A stretch of DNA of 64,000 nt, from NCBI RefSeq assembly GCF_009793355.1, contig NZ_WTKP01000002.1, forward strand, positions 186,001-250,000, read 5' to 3'. Within the stretch, counting starts at the first letter, position 1, and each line of letters begins with the position of its first letter. The notes under the pieces were generated by a model. That model made no database searches and was not told the origin of the DNA. It saw only the letters and a list, made by a program, of their open reading frames with translations. Shown piece after piece: positions 35,289 through 44,371 of the stretch. Both the position numbers and the translations under genes were made by a program. Origin of the DNA: Vreelandella zhuhanensis. GTDB lineage: Bacteria; Pseudomonadota; Gammaproteobacteria; Pseudomonadales; Halomonadaceae.

Positions 35289-36075
35289 GACAGAGACTCC
35301 TAATGGAAAAGCACGCCCTCGATACAATAGATAGCAAGTGGCGGCTGAATCTTGTTGTTATCGTCCGTAGACCATCGGGATGTGCGCTTACCCCCCTTTG
35401 GAGCGTCGCACGATGAAGCGTATCTTCATGCCGGGCTGATAGAAATTTCATGAGCACTGGAAAACGCTTCCACACTCAAAGTTAACGAAAAGCCTCAAAT
35501 TGACCAATCGAAACATTCAACGCAACCCACGTCAGTCAATGGTAAGACCAATTTATCGAGCTGCCTAAATCCGCATGGATATTGAGGAAATTATGGTATT
35601 ACCAATATTCCCGAGGCAAAAACCTACGACTAAAGCGCAAGCAGGTTGGCTTTGAAAATCTCCCTTCCGACTCAAGGCGTATCTCTGTGAGTATCTTTGG
35701 GCCGCTCAAGAGCCCTGACATCTCAGAAGCTTTGAAGTCCGAACAGGCCACATTCTGGAGTAGAGGATGCCTCAGTGACTTAGCCGCAGCTAACGCCAGC
35801 TAGCCTTACCGTTTGTGCTCGATTTTGAACAGCAAGCCAGGGCATTCAGCCCATTTCCACCCGAGGCCAGGCTCCAAGATCGTGCTTTGTAATGCAGACT
35901 TTTGGAAAGCTTGTCGACCTCGAGGAGATCGATGACACAACCAAGGCTTTCGGGTGCAGTTCACCATCGAGGCGGTTTTTTGTGGGGTAATTACTATATG
36001 GCCCTATATAGCGTCGTCCCCTGCTATGGCAAGCTGAGCAATGTAATACCTAAGAAAAACTAAAGGGGGAACACT
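35289..36075. other. Intergenic region, no confident gene; left edge of the island
   Basis: About 790 bases. The start holds the promoter side of the second TRAP operon. Beyond about 35480 only short frames occur; the longest (35582-35803, 73 codons) resembles nothing I know and has no convincing start signal. A stretch near 35900-35985 translates as 'FGKLVDLEEIDDTTKAFGCS', which could be a gene fragment of unknown origin. No insertion sequence ends or copy of the tRNA-Leu 3' end were seen. Confidence 0.5.
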
Positions 36076-37620
36076 ATGACTGAAGGCATTATCGTCCTGT
36101 TAGTGGTGCTTGGCCTTATATTGACCGGCTGGATCGCAGCCCTGGTCTACAGGCAAAAGTCTAAACGCAAGGACCAAAAAATTAATCAGATAAAAAAGTC
36201 TGTCGAGCACCTATGGCAGTACGAAGGAATTCACGACACGAGTAGGCATGCACAGGAACTGGTCAGCCAGGCCGAAGAAGCTGCCCTCCAGACTCGGCAA
36301 CATGCCGTCGAACGCGAACGCCAAGCCGAGCAGGCTGCCACTAGGTTGCGGCAAGAAGCCGAGCAAGAGAAGCAACGAATCCTCAGCGAGGGGCGTGCTC
36401 AGGGCAAAGATGCTAGGGAAAAAGCCGATGCCGTCATCGCTCGAGCAGACGAGCAGGCCCGCCATATCATCGAGGATGCCCGCCGCCAAGCCGAGGAAAC
36501 CGCCGGCAACGCGCTGAAGGCGGTCGAGGATGCCAAGCACTACGAGCGGACTGCCAAGGCAATGCGTAACATCATTGAGGGGTATCACGACGACTACATC
36601 GTGCCCAATGCTAGCCTGCTCGATGATTTGGCCGAAGACTTCTCCTACAAAGATGCCGGCGAGAAGCTTAAGCAGGCGCGCGCACACAGCCGTGAAATGG
36701 CCAAGAATGGTCGCGCTGGTGACTGCGACTACAAGGAACAAGTGCGGCGCGAGTATGCCATTCACTTTGCCGTCGATGCCTTCAACGGTAAGGTCGATTC
36801 CATCCTATCCAAGATCAAGCACGACAACTATGGCAAGCTAAATCAGGCGATCTTAGACGCCTTCGCCGTGGTAAACCACAATGGCAAGCCATTCAAAGAC
36901 GCTCGCATTACCGACCTGTATTTACAGGCTCGTCTGGAAGAGCTGAAGTGGGCAGTAGCCACCATGGAGTTGCGAAAGCAAGAGCAGGAGGAGCAGCGTG
37001 AGATCCGCGAGCAGATGCGCGAAGAAGAGAAGGCCCGCCGTGATATTGAAAAGGCTCGAAAGGAAGTCGAAAAGGAAGAGCGCATACTGGCCAAAGCCAT
37101 GGAGGAAGCGCGCAAACAACTGGAAAGCGCAAGCGAAGCAGAGCGTGCCGAGTACCAGACTCGCCTAGCCGAATTAGAACTGCAGCTGAATGAGGCCGAA
37201 GCCCGCGGCCAGCGTGCTCTTTCCATGGCACAGCAAACCAAGCGTGGGCATGTGTATATTATTTCCAACATCGGTTCGTTCGGTGAGAACGTACTCAAGA
37301 TCGGCATGACGCGCCGACTCGAGCCCTTGGATCGAGTAAAAGAGCTAGGAGATGCCAGCGTTCCCTTCTCTTTCGACGTGCATGCGATGATTTATTCAGA
37401 GGATGCCCCAGCATTGGAACGCGAACTACACCATCAATTCGCTGAGCACCAGGTCAACCGCATCAATCCTCGCAAAGAATTCTTCAATGTTCCTCTCGTT
37501 GCCGTACGCAAACTTATAGAAGAAGAGCAGCACGAAGTACATTGGACCATGGCAGCTGAGGCGTGGGAGTACCGTGAATCTAAGGCTCTCGCCGAGCACC
37601 CACTACAAGCTGTTTCGTAA
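36076..37620 (+). CDS. Membrane-anchored DUF4041 / GIY-YIG (T5orf172) nuclease, probable anti-phage protein
   Basis: 514 residues. Residues 4-24 form one membrane span, followed by basic residues and a long coiled coil (about 40-160), a DUF4041-like domain (about 175-310, 'EDFSYKDAGEKLKQARAHSR', 'LEELKWAVATMELRKQEQEE'), a second coiled coil (310-385), and a C-terminal T5orf172-type GIY-YIG nuclease: 'GHVYIISNIGS' (from G391), 'KIGM' (408-411), an Arg in 'LDRVKELG', Glu in 'ALERELHHQF' and 'NPRKEFFNVP'. The same order is found in the inner-membrane anti-phage nuclease SNIPE as I recall it. AAAGGGGGA precedes the ATG. HigBA lies 148 bases downstream. Confidence 0.85.
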   Translation: MTEGIIVLLVVLGLILTGWIAALVYRQKSKRKDQKINQIKKSVEHLWQYEGIHDTSRHAQELVSQAEEAALQTRQHAVERERQAEQAATRLRQEAEQEKQRILSEGRAQGKDAREKADAVIARADEQARHIIEDARRQAEETAGNALKAVEDAKHYERTAKAMRNIIEGYHDDYIVPNASLLDDLAEDFSYKDAGEKLKQARAHSREMAKNGRAGDCDYKEQVRREYAIHFAVDAFNGKVDSILSKIKHDNYGKLNQAILDAFAVVNHNGKPFKDARITDLYLQARLEELKWAVATMELRKQEQEEQREIREQMREEEKARRDIEKARKEVEKEERILAKAMEEARKQLESASEAERAEYQTRLAELELQLNEAEARGQRALSMAQQTKRGHVYIISNIGSFGENVLKIGMTRRLEPLDRVKELGDASVPFSFDVHAMIYSEDAPALERELHHQFAEHQVNRINPRKEFFNVPLVAVRKLIEEEQHEVHWTMAAEAWEYRESKALAEHPLQAVS

Positions 37621-37734
37621 CCCCTCCCACTCCACTACACCCACCTATCGAGTCGGTTTTTGGCCACTCCACTAAATGCTTAGTCACGCAAAGAACCGGC
37701 TCTCTGATGAGGCAATGTGGACACTTCACCCACC

Positions 37735-37770
37735 TTGCAATTATTACCAAATAGGTATATTTTACCCTAT
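37735..37770 (+). promoter_or_regulatory. higBA promoter and operator
   Basis: TTGCAA (37735-37740) and TATTTT (37758-37763) are spaced by 17 bases as -35 and -10. They overlap an imperfect palindrome, ATAGGTA (37751) with TACCCTAT (to 37770), that abuts the toxin ATG at 37769. HigA-type antitoxins commonly repress by binding such a site. No Shine-Dalgarno sequence precedes the ATG, so the message may be leaderless. Confidence 0.55.
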
Positions 37771-38140
37771 GGATACCACACCACCAAGACCCTTGCGATG
37801 GGTAGCTAGCTCAAAAAAAGACCTCCAAGCCATGCCCGAGGATGTGAAGGACGTTTTCGGGTTTGCACTCCATCTGGCTCAGGCCGGCTCCAAGCACTCA
37901 CAAGCAAAACCACTCAAGGGCTTTGGTTCGGCTGGTGTTCTTGAGGTCATGGAAGATTACCAAGGTGACACCTACCGTGCTGTTTACACGGTTCGCATTC
38001 AGGAAGCGGTATATGTATTGCATTGCTTTCAAAAGAAGTCATCCAGTGGTATCGCCACACCCAAACCCGATATACAGAAAATCCGAGAACGGTTAAAAGC
38101 GGCGGAAGAACACACCAAGGGGAAACCTGATGATCATTGA
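37769..38140 (+). CDS. higB: HigB/RelE-family toxin (Gp49-like)
   Basis: 123 residues with 'LRWVASSKKDLQAMPEDVKDVFGFALHLAQAG', 'AKPLKGFGSAGVLEVMEDYQGDTYRAVYTVRIQEAVYVLHCFQKKSSSGIATPKPDI', the phage Gp49-like HigB pattern. Such toxins are ribosome-dependent mRNA endonucleases. Toxin-first order with the antitoxin overlapping by 11 bases is typical of higBA. Start set by the promoter-operator and family length. Confidence 0.88.
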   Translation: MDTTPPRPLRWVASSKKDLQAMPEDVKDVFGFALHLAQAGSKHSQAKPLKGFGSAGVLEVMEDYQGDTYRAVYTVRIQEAVYVLHCFQKKSSSGIATPKPDIQKIRERLKAAEEHTKGKPDDH

Positions 38141-38450
38141 AGAAAGTACCGGCAACGTCTACGAAGATATTCACAGCCCTGATGCTGATGAAATGCTGAT
38201 CAAGGCACAGCTTGCCGCCAAGATCGGTGAGGTCATCAAGCGTCGCCGCCTTACCCAGGTCAAAGTGGCTGAATTGACCGGCTTACCCCAGCCAAAAGTT
38301 TCAGCGTTGCTCAAAGGTCAGTTTCGAGGCATCAGTGAAACTAAAATGCTTGATTGCCTAGCCCGCCTTGGTCGTGAGGTGCGTATTGTGGTTGGGCCAG
38401 CTCGCCCGCGTTCTAAACCAGGTCATGTTGCCTTGGAATTTAATAGCTAA
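38130..38450 (+). CDS. higA: HigA-family antitoxin (XRE helix-turn-helix)
   Basis: 106 residues with an XRE helix-turn-helix 'RRRLTQVKVAELTGLPQPKVSALLKGQFRGIS' in the middle. Neutralises HigB and should repress the operon. Overlaps the toxin gene by 11 bases. Confidence 0.9.
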   Translation: MIIEESTGNVYEDIHSPDADEMLIKAQLAAKIGEVIKRRRLTQVKVAELTGLPQPKVSALLKGQFRGISETKMLDCLARLGREVRIVVGPARPRSKPGHVALEFNS

Positions 38451-38470
38451 CTTCAACTTATATTTAATAA

Positions 38471-38505
38471 AAAAATAGCCATTCCACTAAAAAGATGGCC
38501 ATTTT
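38471..38505. terminator. Possible bidirectional terminator after higBA
   Basis: AAAAATAGCCAT and ATGGCCATTTT can pair (one G:U) around a 12-base loop, with A/T runs on both sides. It lies between the end of higA and the ends of the minus-strand small genes. Related sequence occurs at about 38914. Confidence 0.5.
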
Positions 38506-38555
38506 ACAATCTAATTCTTAAAACAATTATTTTTCTTTACCGTTAAAAAATTCTT

Positions 38556-38845
38556 CTAAAAACCTGCCAACTTCTCAATTTCTTCACTAAATCCATATTC
38601 CAGTTTTAGCCTTTTTATTTCTAGCCTTTCACGCTCAGCTTTAACCGTGGCATATTGTTTCTGAGACTTTTTAAGCCTCACGCTTTCATCAACAAGTCTT
38701 TTATAATTAATGACATACACACATAAGAACCATAAAAAATGCACAATGCCGCTAACAAAATTAAATCTTTAATTAACTCATAATAAATTGCTTGCTGAAG
38801 CCCTCTTTCTAATTCTTCCCAAGCTCTATTTAATGATTGATCCAT
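38556..38845 (-). pseudogene. Small single-span membrane/coiled-coil protein, probably interrupted by a frameshift
   Basis: From the ATG at 38845 (preceded by AAAGGAAATAG) the frame reads MDQSLNRAWEELERG... into a hydrophobic stretch and ends after 55 codons at 38678. A second frame, shifted by -1, begins at a six-T run (AAAAAA on the plus strand, 38734-38739) and continues through the rest of the membrane span into a charged coiled coil ending EEIEKLAGF at 38556. Joining the two at the T run yields a coherent 96-residue protein with one clean membrane span. Either one T was gained or ribosomes slip there. Function unknown. Confidence 0.55.
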
Positions 38846-38847
38846 TT

Positions 38848-38991
38848 CTATTTCCTTTTCATCCTTTTGTTTTTCCACTTTATCAATAACTTGGCTTCAA
38901 GCCATATATACAAAATGGCCACCCCGCCAAACAGGATGGTCATCTTTATAGCCTGATGAAATATTTCTTTCATCGCATCTTCTGGACCCAT
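38848..38991 (-). CDS. Tiny membrane protein
   Basis: 47 residues from ATG 38991 (GGAG close upstream) to TAG at 38848: a short helical start MGPEDAMKEIF, one span 'MTILFGGVAILYIWLEAKLL' (from residue 17) and a very basic tail. It ends two bases before the start of the next small membrane gene, so the two form a mini-operon. I recognise no family. Size and topology would fit a small toxin, holin-like or accessory membrane protein. Confidence 0.5.
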   Translation of the reverse strand: MGPEDAMKEIFHQAIKMTILFGGVAILYIWLEAKLLIKWKNKRMKRK

Positions 38992-39006
38992 TACTCCTTT
39001 CTCCCT

Positions 39007-39046
39007 TTATCCACAACGCCTTCCTCCCTGGAACCATTTATCCACA
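39007..39046 (+). other. Pair of perfect DnaA boxes
   Basis: TTATCCACA occurs at 39007-39015 and again at 39038-39046, same orientation, 31 bases apart (about three helical turns), within the larger direct repeat TTTATCCACAAC. Both match the strict DnaA box. They lie between the HTH-regulator remnant and the tiny membrane gene. Confidence 0.6.
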
Positions 39047-39056
39047 ACCCGTTGGG

Positions 39057-39347
39057 CTAGTTGGTATCCGTCCCTGTTTTCTTCAACGTACGGCATGCCC
39101 TTTCAATCTCAGGGCTTACTTGGCCACACGATTCATCTGTCTGATCTGTCATTAGCCAAAGTGTGTATTTTGGCCACTGTTTACATATTTCTTGCAGCAT
39201 TATCAAGGTTGGCCGCCGTCGCCTGGTTAACGTCGCCCTATTTACAGCCGGCATTTGATCCAGGTCGGTACTCCAACCGCCCTTGGTTGCTCTTGGAACA
39301 CGATTTAAAAGCGTTAGAGCATGGCGACCTGAACGCTGCTGCCACCG
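39057..39347 (-). pseudogene. Phage-type HTH regulator, N-terminally incomplete
   Basis: The minus-strand frame is open from 39347 to the TAG at 39057. It reads '...LLNRVPRATKGGWSTDLDQMPAVNRATLTRRRRPTLIMLQEICKQWPKYTLWLMTDQTDESCGQVSPEIERACRTLKKTGTDTN', here cited only as landmarks: GGWS, RRRRPTL, WPKYTLWL and GQVSPE. This is the pattern of XRE-like regulators of prophages and mobile elements. No ATG, GTG or TTG stands before the helix-turn-helix; the first ATG (39254) lies inside the domain. The gene is therefore probably truncated at its 5' end. Confidence 0.55.
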
Positions 39348-39504
39348 CTAGGCCCCGCTCCTAACAGCACTGGGGCTTAAATCAACGTCCACTGCCCGCC
39401 TCCCGACCATTTAGCCGACGCGATTAGGTACACACCAATAATCGAGGTGGACAAAAAATAGACAAATTTAGATATTCAGGAGGGAAAGCACAAATTTCAG
39501 ACAC

Positions 39505-39526
39505 AAAAAAAGACGCATAAGCGTCT
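39505..39526 (-). terminator. Terminator of tRNA-Leu
   Basis: On the minus strand AGACGC-TTAT-GCGTCT is followed by seven T, starting 14 bases after the tRNA 3' end. A compact Rho-independent terminator. Confidence 0.85.
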
Positions 39527-39539
39527 GATTTTGAAATAT

Positions 39540-39626
39540 TGGTGCCGGTGGTCGGACTCGAACCGACACACTGTTTCCAGCGGCGGATTTTGAATCCGCT
39601 GCGTCTACCAATTCCGCCACACCGGC
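39540..39626 (-). tRNA. tRNA-Leu (anticodon CAA)
   Basis: 87 bases on the minus strand including encoded CCA. Acceptor GCCGGTG pairs with CACCGGC; the D-arm region, anticodon loop TTCAAAA (anticodon CAA, codon UUG), a long class II variable arm and the T-loop GGTTCGAGTCC are all present. The 3' end faces the accessory island at 35.4-39.5 kb, the usual side for integration. Confidence 0.96.
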
Positions 39627-39738
39627 AACGGTTGCGTATTATACGTAGGCAGCCGGAGAGGTCAATCACAAATGCTGACTTTGGCGATGTTAATCGCTAT
39701 CCTATGCCGCCCGATTCATTCCAAGAGTCCCTTTTTTC

Positions 39739-40773
39739 ATGCAGCGTGCCGATTTCGATTACCCGCTTCCCGAGGAGCTGATTGCCCGCTATCCCTCTGA
39801 GAGCCGCAGTGACTGCCGCCTTTTGTGTGTGGACGGTCCTTCAGGCGAGCTGGCCCATCGGCGCTTTCCCGACCTACTGGAATTGCTGGCGCCGGGCGAC
39901 TTGCTGGTGTTCAACGACACCCGCGTGATCCCCGCGCGCCTGCACGGCCACAAGGCCAGTGGCGGCAAGGTGGAGATGTTGCTTGAACGCCCGCTGGATG
40001 CTCATCGAGGGCTTGCGCATATCCGCTCGAGCAAGTCGCCCAAGCCGGGGACCGAGCTGATTTTCGAAGGCGATATCCGTGCCGTCGTGGAAGGTCGTCA
40101 AGACGCTCTTTTCGAGCTGCGCTTTTTGGGTGAGACGCCATTGATCGACCTGCTGGAGCGCCACGGCCACATGCCGTTGCCGCCTTATATTACCCGTGAA
40201 GATGAGCTCAGCGACCGCAAGCGATACCAGACCGTCTATGCGCGACGCGATGGCGCCGTGGCCGCTCCCACCGCAGGGCTGCATTTCGATCAACCGCTGC
40301 TCGATGCGTTGAAGAAAAAAGGCATCGAAAGCGCTTTCGTTACGCTGCATGTGGGGGCCGGCACCTTCCAGCCGGTGCGCGCCGATGATATTACCCAACA
40401 TCACATGCACAGCGAATGGATTGAGGTGAACGAGGAGGCTTGCCGCCAGGTCAGAGCGGCCCAGGCAGGTGGCAAACGCGTGGTTGCCGTGGGTACCACC
40501 AGCGTGCGCTGTCTGGAAAGCGCCTGCCTGAAAAGTCCGGATGGAAACATAGCGCCTTATAGTGGCGATACCGATATTTTCATTTATCCGGGTTATAAAT
40601 GGCGCTGCGTGGATGCCTTGATCACCAACTTTCACCTGCCTGAATCCACCTTGTTGATGCTGGTCGCCGCCTTTAGCGGTTACGACAGCATGATGGCCGC
40701 TTACCGGGAAGCCGTCGCCAGGCGCTACGCCTTCTTCAGTTATGGCGACGCCATGTTTCTTAGCCGCCGTTGA
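39739..40773 (+). CDS. queA: S-adenosylmethionine:tRNA ribosyltransferase-isomerase
   Basis: 344 residues; '[25 protein letters not shown]', '[29 protein letters not shown]' and '[21 protein letters not shown]' are diagnostic. QueA converts preQ1 in tRNA to epoxyqueuosine using SAM. It is followed by tgt, the enzyme that inserts preQ1, and by yajC-secD-secF, the conserved gammaproteobacterial order. Confidence 0.96.
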   Translation: MQRADFDYPLPEELIARYPSESRSDCRLLCVDGPSGELAHRRFPDLLELLAPGDLLVFNDTRVIPARLHGHKASGGKVEMLLERPLDAHRGLAHIRSSKSPKPGTELIFEGDIRAVVEGRQDALFELRFLGETPLIDLLERHGHMPLPPYITREDELSDRKRYQTVYARRDGAVAAPTAGLHFDQPLLDALKKKGIESAFVTLHVGAGTFQPVRADDITQHHMHSEWIEVNEEACRQVRAAQAGGKRVVAVGTTSVRCLESACLKSPDGNIAPYSGDTDIFIYPGYKWRCVDALITNFHLPESTLLMLVAAFSGYDSMMAAYREAVARRYAFFSYGDAMFLSRR

Positions 40774-40817
40774 GCACTTTCCAAGCGCTTTTCCCAGATT
40801 TTCACGATCCTTTTTAA

Positions 40818-42002
<1,185 letters not shown>

Positions 42003-42058
42003 CCACAGCCACTCACTTTATCGCATTATTTCATTCCCTCAATCAGGAGCTCGTTTCA

Positions 42059-42385
42059 ATGCTGGATTTCTTCATTTCCCCAGCCCTTGCCCAGGATGCC
42101 CCCGGCGGCGGCGGCATTGCGCAAATTGTCATGCTGGTCGGTTTCGTGGCGATCTTCTACTTCCTGCTGTGGCGCCCCCAGGCCAAGCGGGCCAAGCAAC
42201 ACAAGCAGCTGATCAGCGGCTTGGCCAAAGGCGATGAAATCGTTATCGGCGGTGGCCTTGTGGGTCGTGTCACCAAGGTGGGCGATGAGTTCATTACGCT
42301 GGAAATCGCCGAGGGTACCGAAGTCAACGTGCAGAAGAATGCCGTGGCCGCCGTATTGCCCAAAGGCACCATCAAGTCCATCTAA
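42059..42385 (+). CDS. yajC: Sec translocon accessory subunit YajC
   Basis: 108 residues: one membrane span ('IAQIVMLVGFVAIFYFLLWRPQAKR') and a basic cytoplasmic domain with 'LAKGDEIVIGGGLVGRVTKVGDEFITLEIAEGTEV'. Works with SecD/SecF at SecYEG. ATG 42059 follows CAGGAG; the frame is open upstream. Confidence 0.95.
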   Translation: MLDFFISPALAQDAPGGGGIAQIVMLVGFVAIFYFLLWRPQAKRAKQHKQLISGLAKGDEIVIGGGLVGRVTKVGDEFITLEIAEGTEVNVQKNAVAAVLPKGTIKSI

Positions 42386-42520
42386 GCACCTCTTCCCCCT
42401 GCCGAACCTAGTGCCAGCCACCCCGGCAGGGGTGGAAATGGTCTGAAAGATGGTGACCTTCCGTTGCACGTCGCATAAGTGACGTGCAACGTTCCGTCCG
42501 TTATTGAAGGCAGGGCTTGC

Positions 42521-44362
42521 ATGCTCAACCGTTACCCCCTGTGGAAGTATCTGCTGATTCTGGTCATTCTGGTGACCGGGCTGATCTACTCGCTTCCCAA
42601 TCTGTATCCCGAAGATCCTGCAGTACAAGTCAGCAGCGATCTCGCGCTGGATGTACGCCGTATCACGCAGATCGAAAATGCACTGTCCGATGCCGACATC
42701 GAGATCAAGGCTTTCGAAGAGCAAAACGGCCAATGGTTAATCCGCCTGAAACATCCCGACGACCAGCTTAAAGCGCGCGACATCCTCAGCGATATGCTGG
42801 AACAAGATGCCACGGTGGCGCTTAACCTCGCCGAAGCCACGCCGGGCTGGCTCCAGGCACTGTCCGCCTCACCAATGACCTTGGGGCTCGACCTACGCGG
42901 CGGTGTGCACTTCTTGCTCGAAGTGGATATGGAAGCCGCCCTCACCCAGCGCCTGGAAGTTAACGCCAGTGCCATGCGTGAAATGCTACGCAGCGAACGT
43001 ATACGCTACCGCAACACTGAAATCGACGAGCGTCGCCTATCGTTCGACTTTGCCAGCAGTGAAGATCGCGATGCCGCGCGGCGCTTGATCAGCCGGGAAT
43101 TTCCCGACTTCGACTATGAAAGTCCCGGCGAGGACCGTAGCGCCAGTCTGGCAATGACGTTGACGGAGCAATCCATCAACGAAATCCAGGATTACGCCAT
43201 CAACCAGAACTTGACCACTCTGCGTAACCGAGTGAATGAGCTGGGCGTATCCGAACCGCTGGTACAGCGTCAAGGACCGGACCGCATCGTGGTGGAGCTT
43301 CCCGGTGTGCAGGATACCGTCGCCGCCAAGCGTATCGTCGGCGCAACGGCCAACCTGGAATTCCGTCTGGAAGCCCGCCCGGACACACCCAGCACCGAAA
43401 CCGAAACCTTCAGTTTTCGCAATGAGCCTTCGCGCACCGCTGAGCTGATGCGCGATGTGATCATCACCGGGGACAGCGTCTCCAGCGCCAGTCATAGCTT
43501 CGATGAAAATGGTCGCCCCCAGGTCAATATCAACCTGGACGGCACCGGCGGCACCCTGATGAATCGCGCCACTCGCACCAATATCGGGCGCAACATGGCG
43601 GTGCTGTTCATCGAGCACAAGACCGAAGACCGAGTGGTCATGGAAGACGGTGAAGAAACCGTGGTGCGTGACCCCTACGTGGAACGTGGACTGATCAGCC
43701 TGGCCACCATCCAAAGTGCGCTGGGCAACAGTTTCCGTATCACCGGGCTGGACTCCCCCACCGAAGCGGGGGAACTGGCGCTATTGCTGCGTTCCGGCTC
43801 ATTGGCCGCACCGATCTACTTTGTCCAGGAGCGCACCATCGGCCCGAGCCTTGGGCAGGAAAACATCGAACGCGGTTTGATGTCGGTGATCGTCGGCCTG
43901 TTGCTGGTGGTTGCGTTCATGCTGATTCGCTACAAGGTATTCGGGATAATCGCCAATATCGCCCTGGCGCTGAACCTGACGCTGCTGGTGGCAGCCATGT
44001 CGATGCTGGGTGCCACACTCACGCTTCCGGGGATTGCGGGTATCGTATTGACCCTGGGCATGGCGGTGGATGCCAATGTCTTGATATTTGAACGGATACG
44101 CGAGGAACTACGTAACGGCCTCTCGATACAACAGGCCATTCATGCCGGTTACGAGCGTGCCTTCACCTCGATTCTGGATGCCAACATCACCACGCTGCTG
44201 GTGGCGGTGATTCTATTTTCGATCGGCACCGGGCCGGTCAAGGGCTTCGCGGTAACCCTCTCGCTGGGCATTATCTCGTCGATGTTCACCGCCCTGCTGG
44301 TCACCCGCGCCATGGTCAACTTGCTTTACGGCACCAAGCCGGTGAAGAAGCTCTGGATTTAA
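42521..44362 (+). CDS. secD: Protein translocase subunit SecD
   Basis: 613 residues: N-terminal span ('LWKYLLILVILVTGLIYSLPNLY'), a large periplasmic domain with 'LGLDLRGGVHFLLEVDM', and five C-terminal spans with 'GIVLTLGMAVDANVLIFERIREEL', which carries the proton-path Asp. With SecF it uses the proton gradient to pull proteins across. ATG 42521 is preceded by GAAGGCAGGG. Confidence 0.96.
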   Translation: MLNRYPLWKYLLILVILVTGLIYSLPNLYPEDPAVQVSSDLALDVRRITQIENALSDADIEIKAFEEQNGQWLIRLKHPDDQLKARDILSDMLEQDATVALNLAEATPGWLQALSASPMTLGLDLRGGVHFLLEVDMEAALTQRLEVNASAMREMLRSERIRYRNTEIDERRLSFDFASSEDRDAARRLISREFPDFDYESPGEDRSASLAMTLTEQSINEIQDYAINQNLTTLRNRVNELGVSEPLVQRQGPDRIVVELPGVQDTVAAKRIVGATANLEFRLEARPDTPSTETETFSFRNEPSRTAELMRDVIITGDSVSSASHSFDENGRPQVNINLDGTGGTLMNRATRTNIGRNMAVLFIEHKTEDRVVMEDGEETVVRDPYVERGLISLATIQSALGNSFRITGLDSPTEAGELALLLRSGSLAAPIYFVQERTIGPSLGQENIERGLMSVIVGLLLVVAFMLIRYKVFGIIANIALALNLTLLVAAMSMLGATLTLPGIAGIVLTLGMAVDANVLIFERIREELRNGLSIQQAIHAGYERAFTSILDANITTLLVAVILFSIGTGPVKGFAVTLSLGIISSMFTALLVTRAMVNLLYGTKPVKKLWI

Positions 44363-44371
44363 GAGGTGGTA

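Noticed and set aside
35582..35803. 73-codon frame in the island's left flank
   Set aside because: No family resemblance and no convincing start signal; too short to call.
35400..39539. Integrase gene or duplicated tRNA-Leu 3' end (att site)
   Set aside because: Searched by eye for the tRNA tail (GGTGCCGGTGG and its neighbours) and for tyrosine-recombinase motifs; neither found, so no intact mobile element is claimed.
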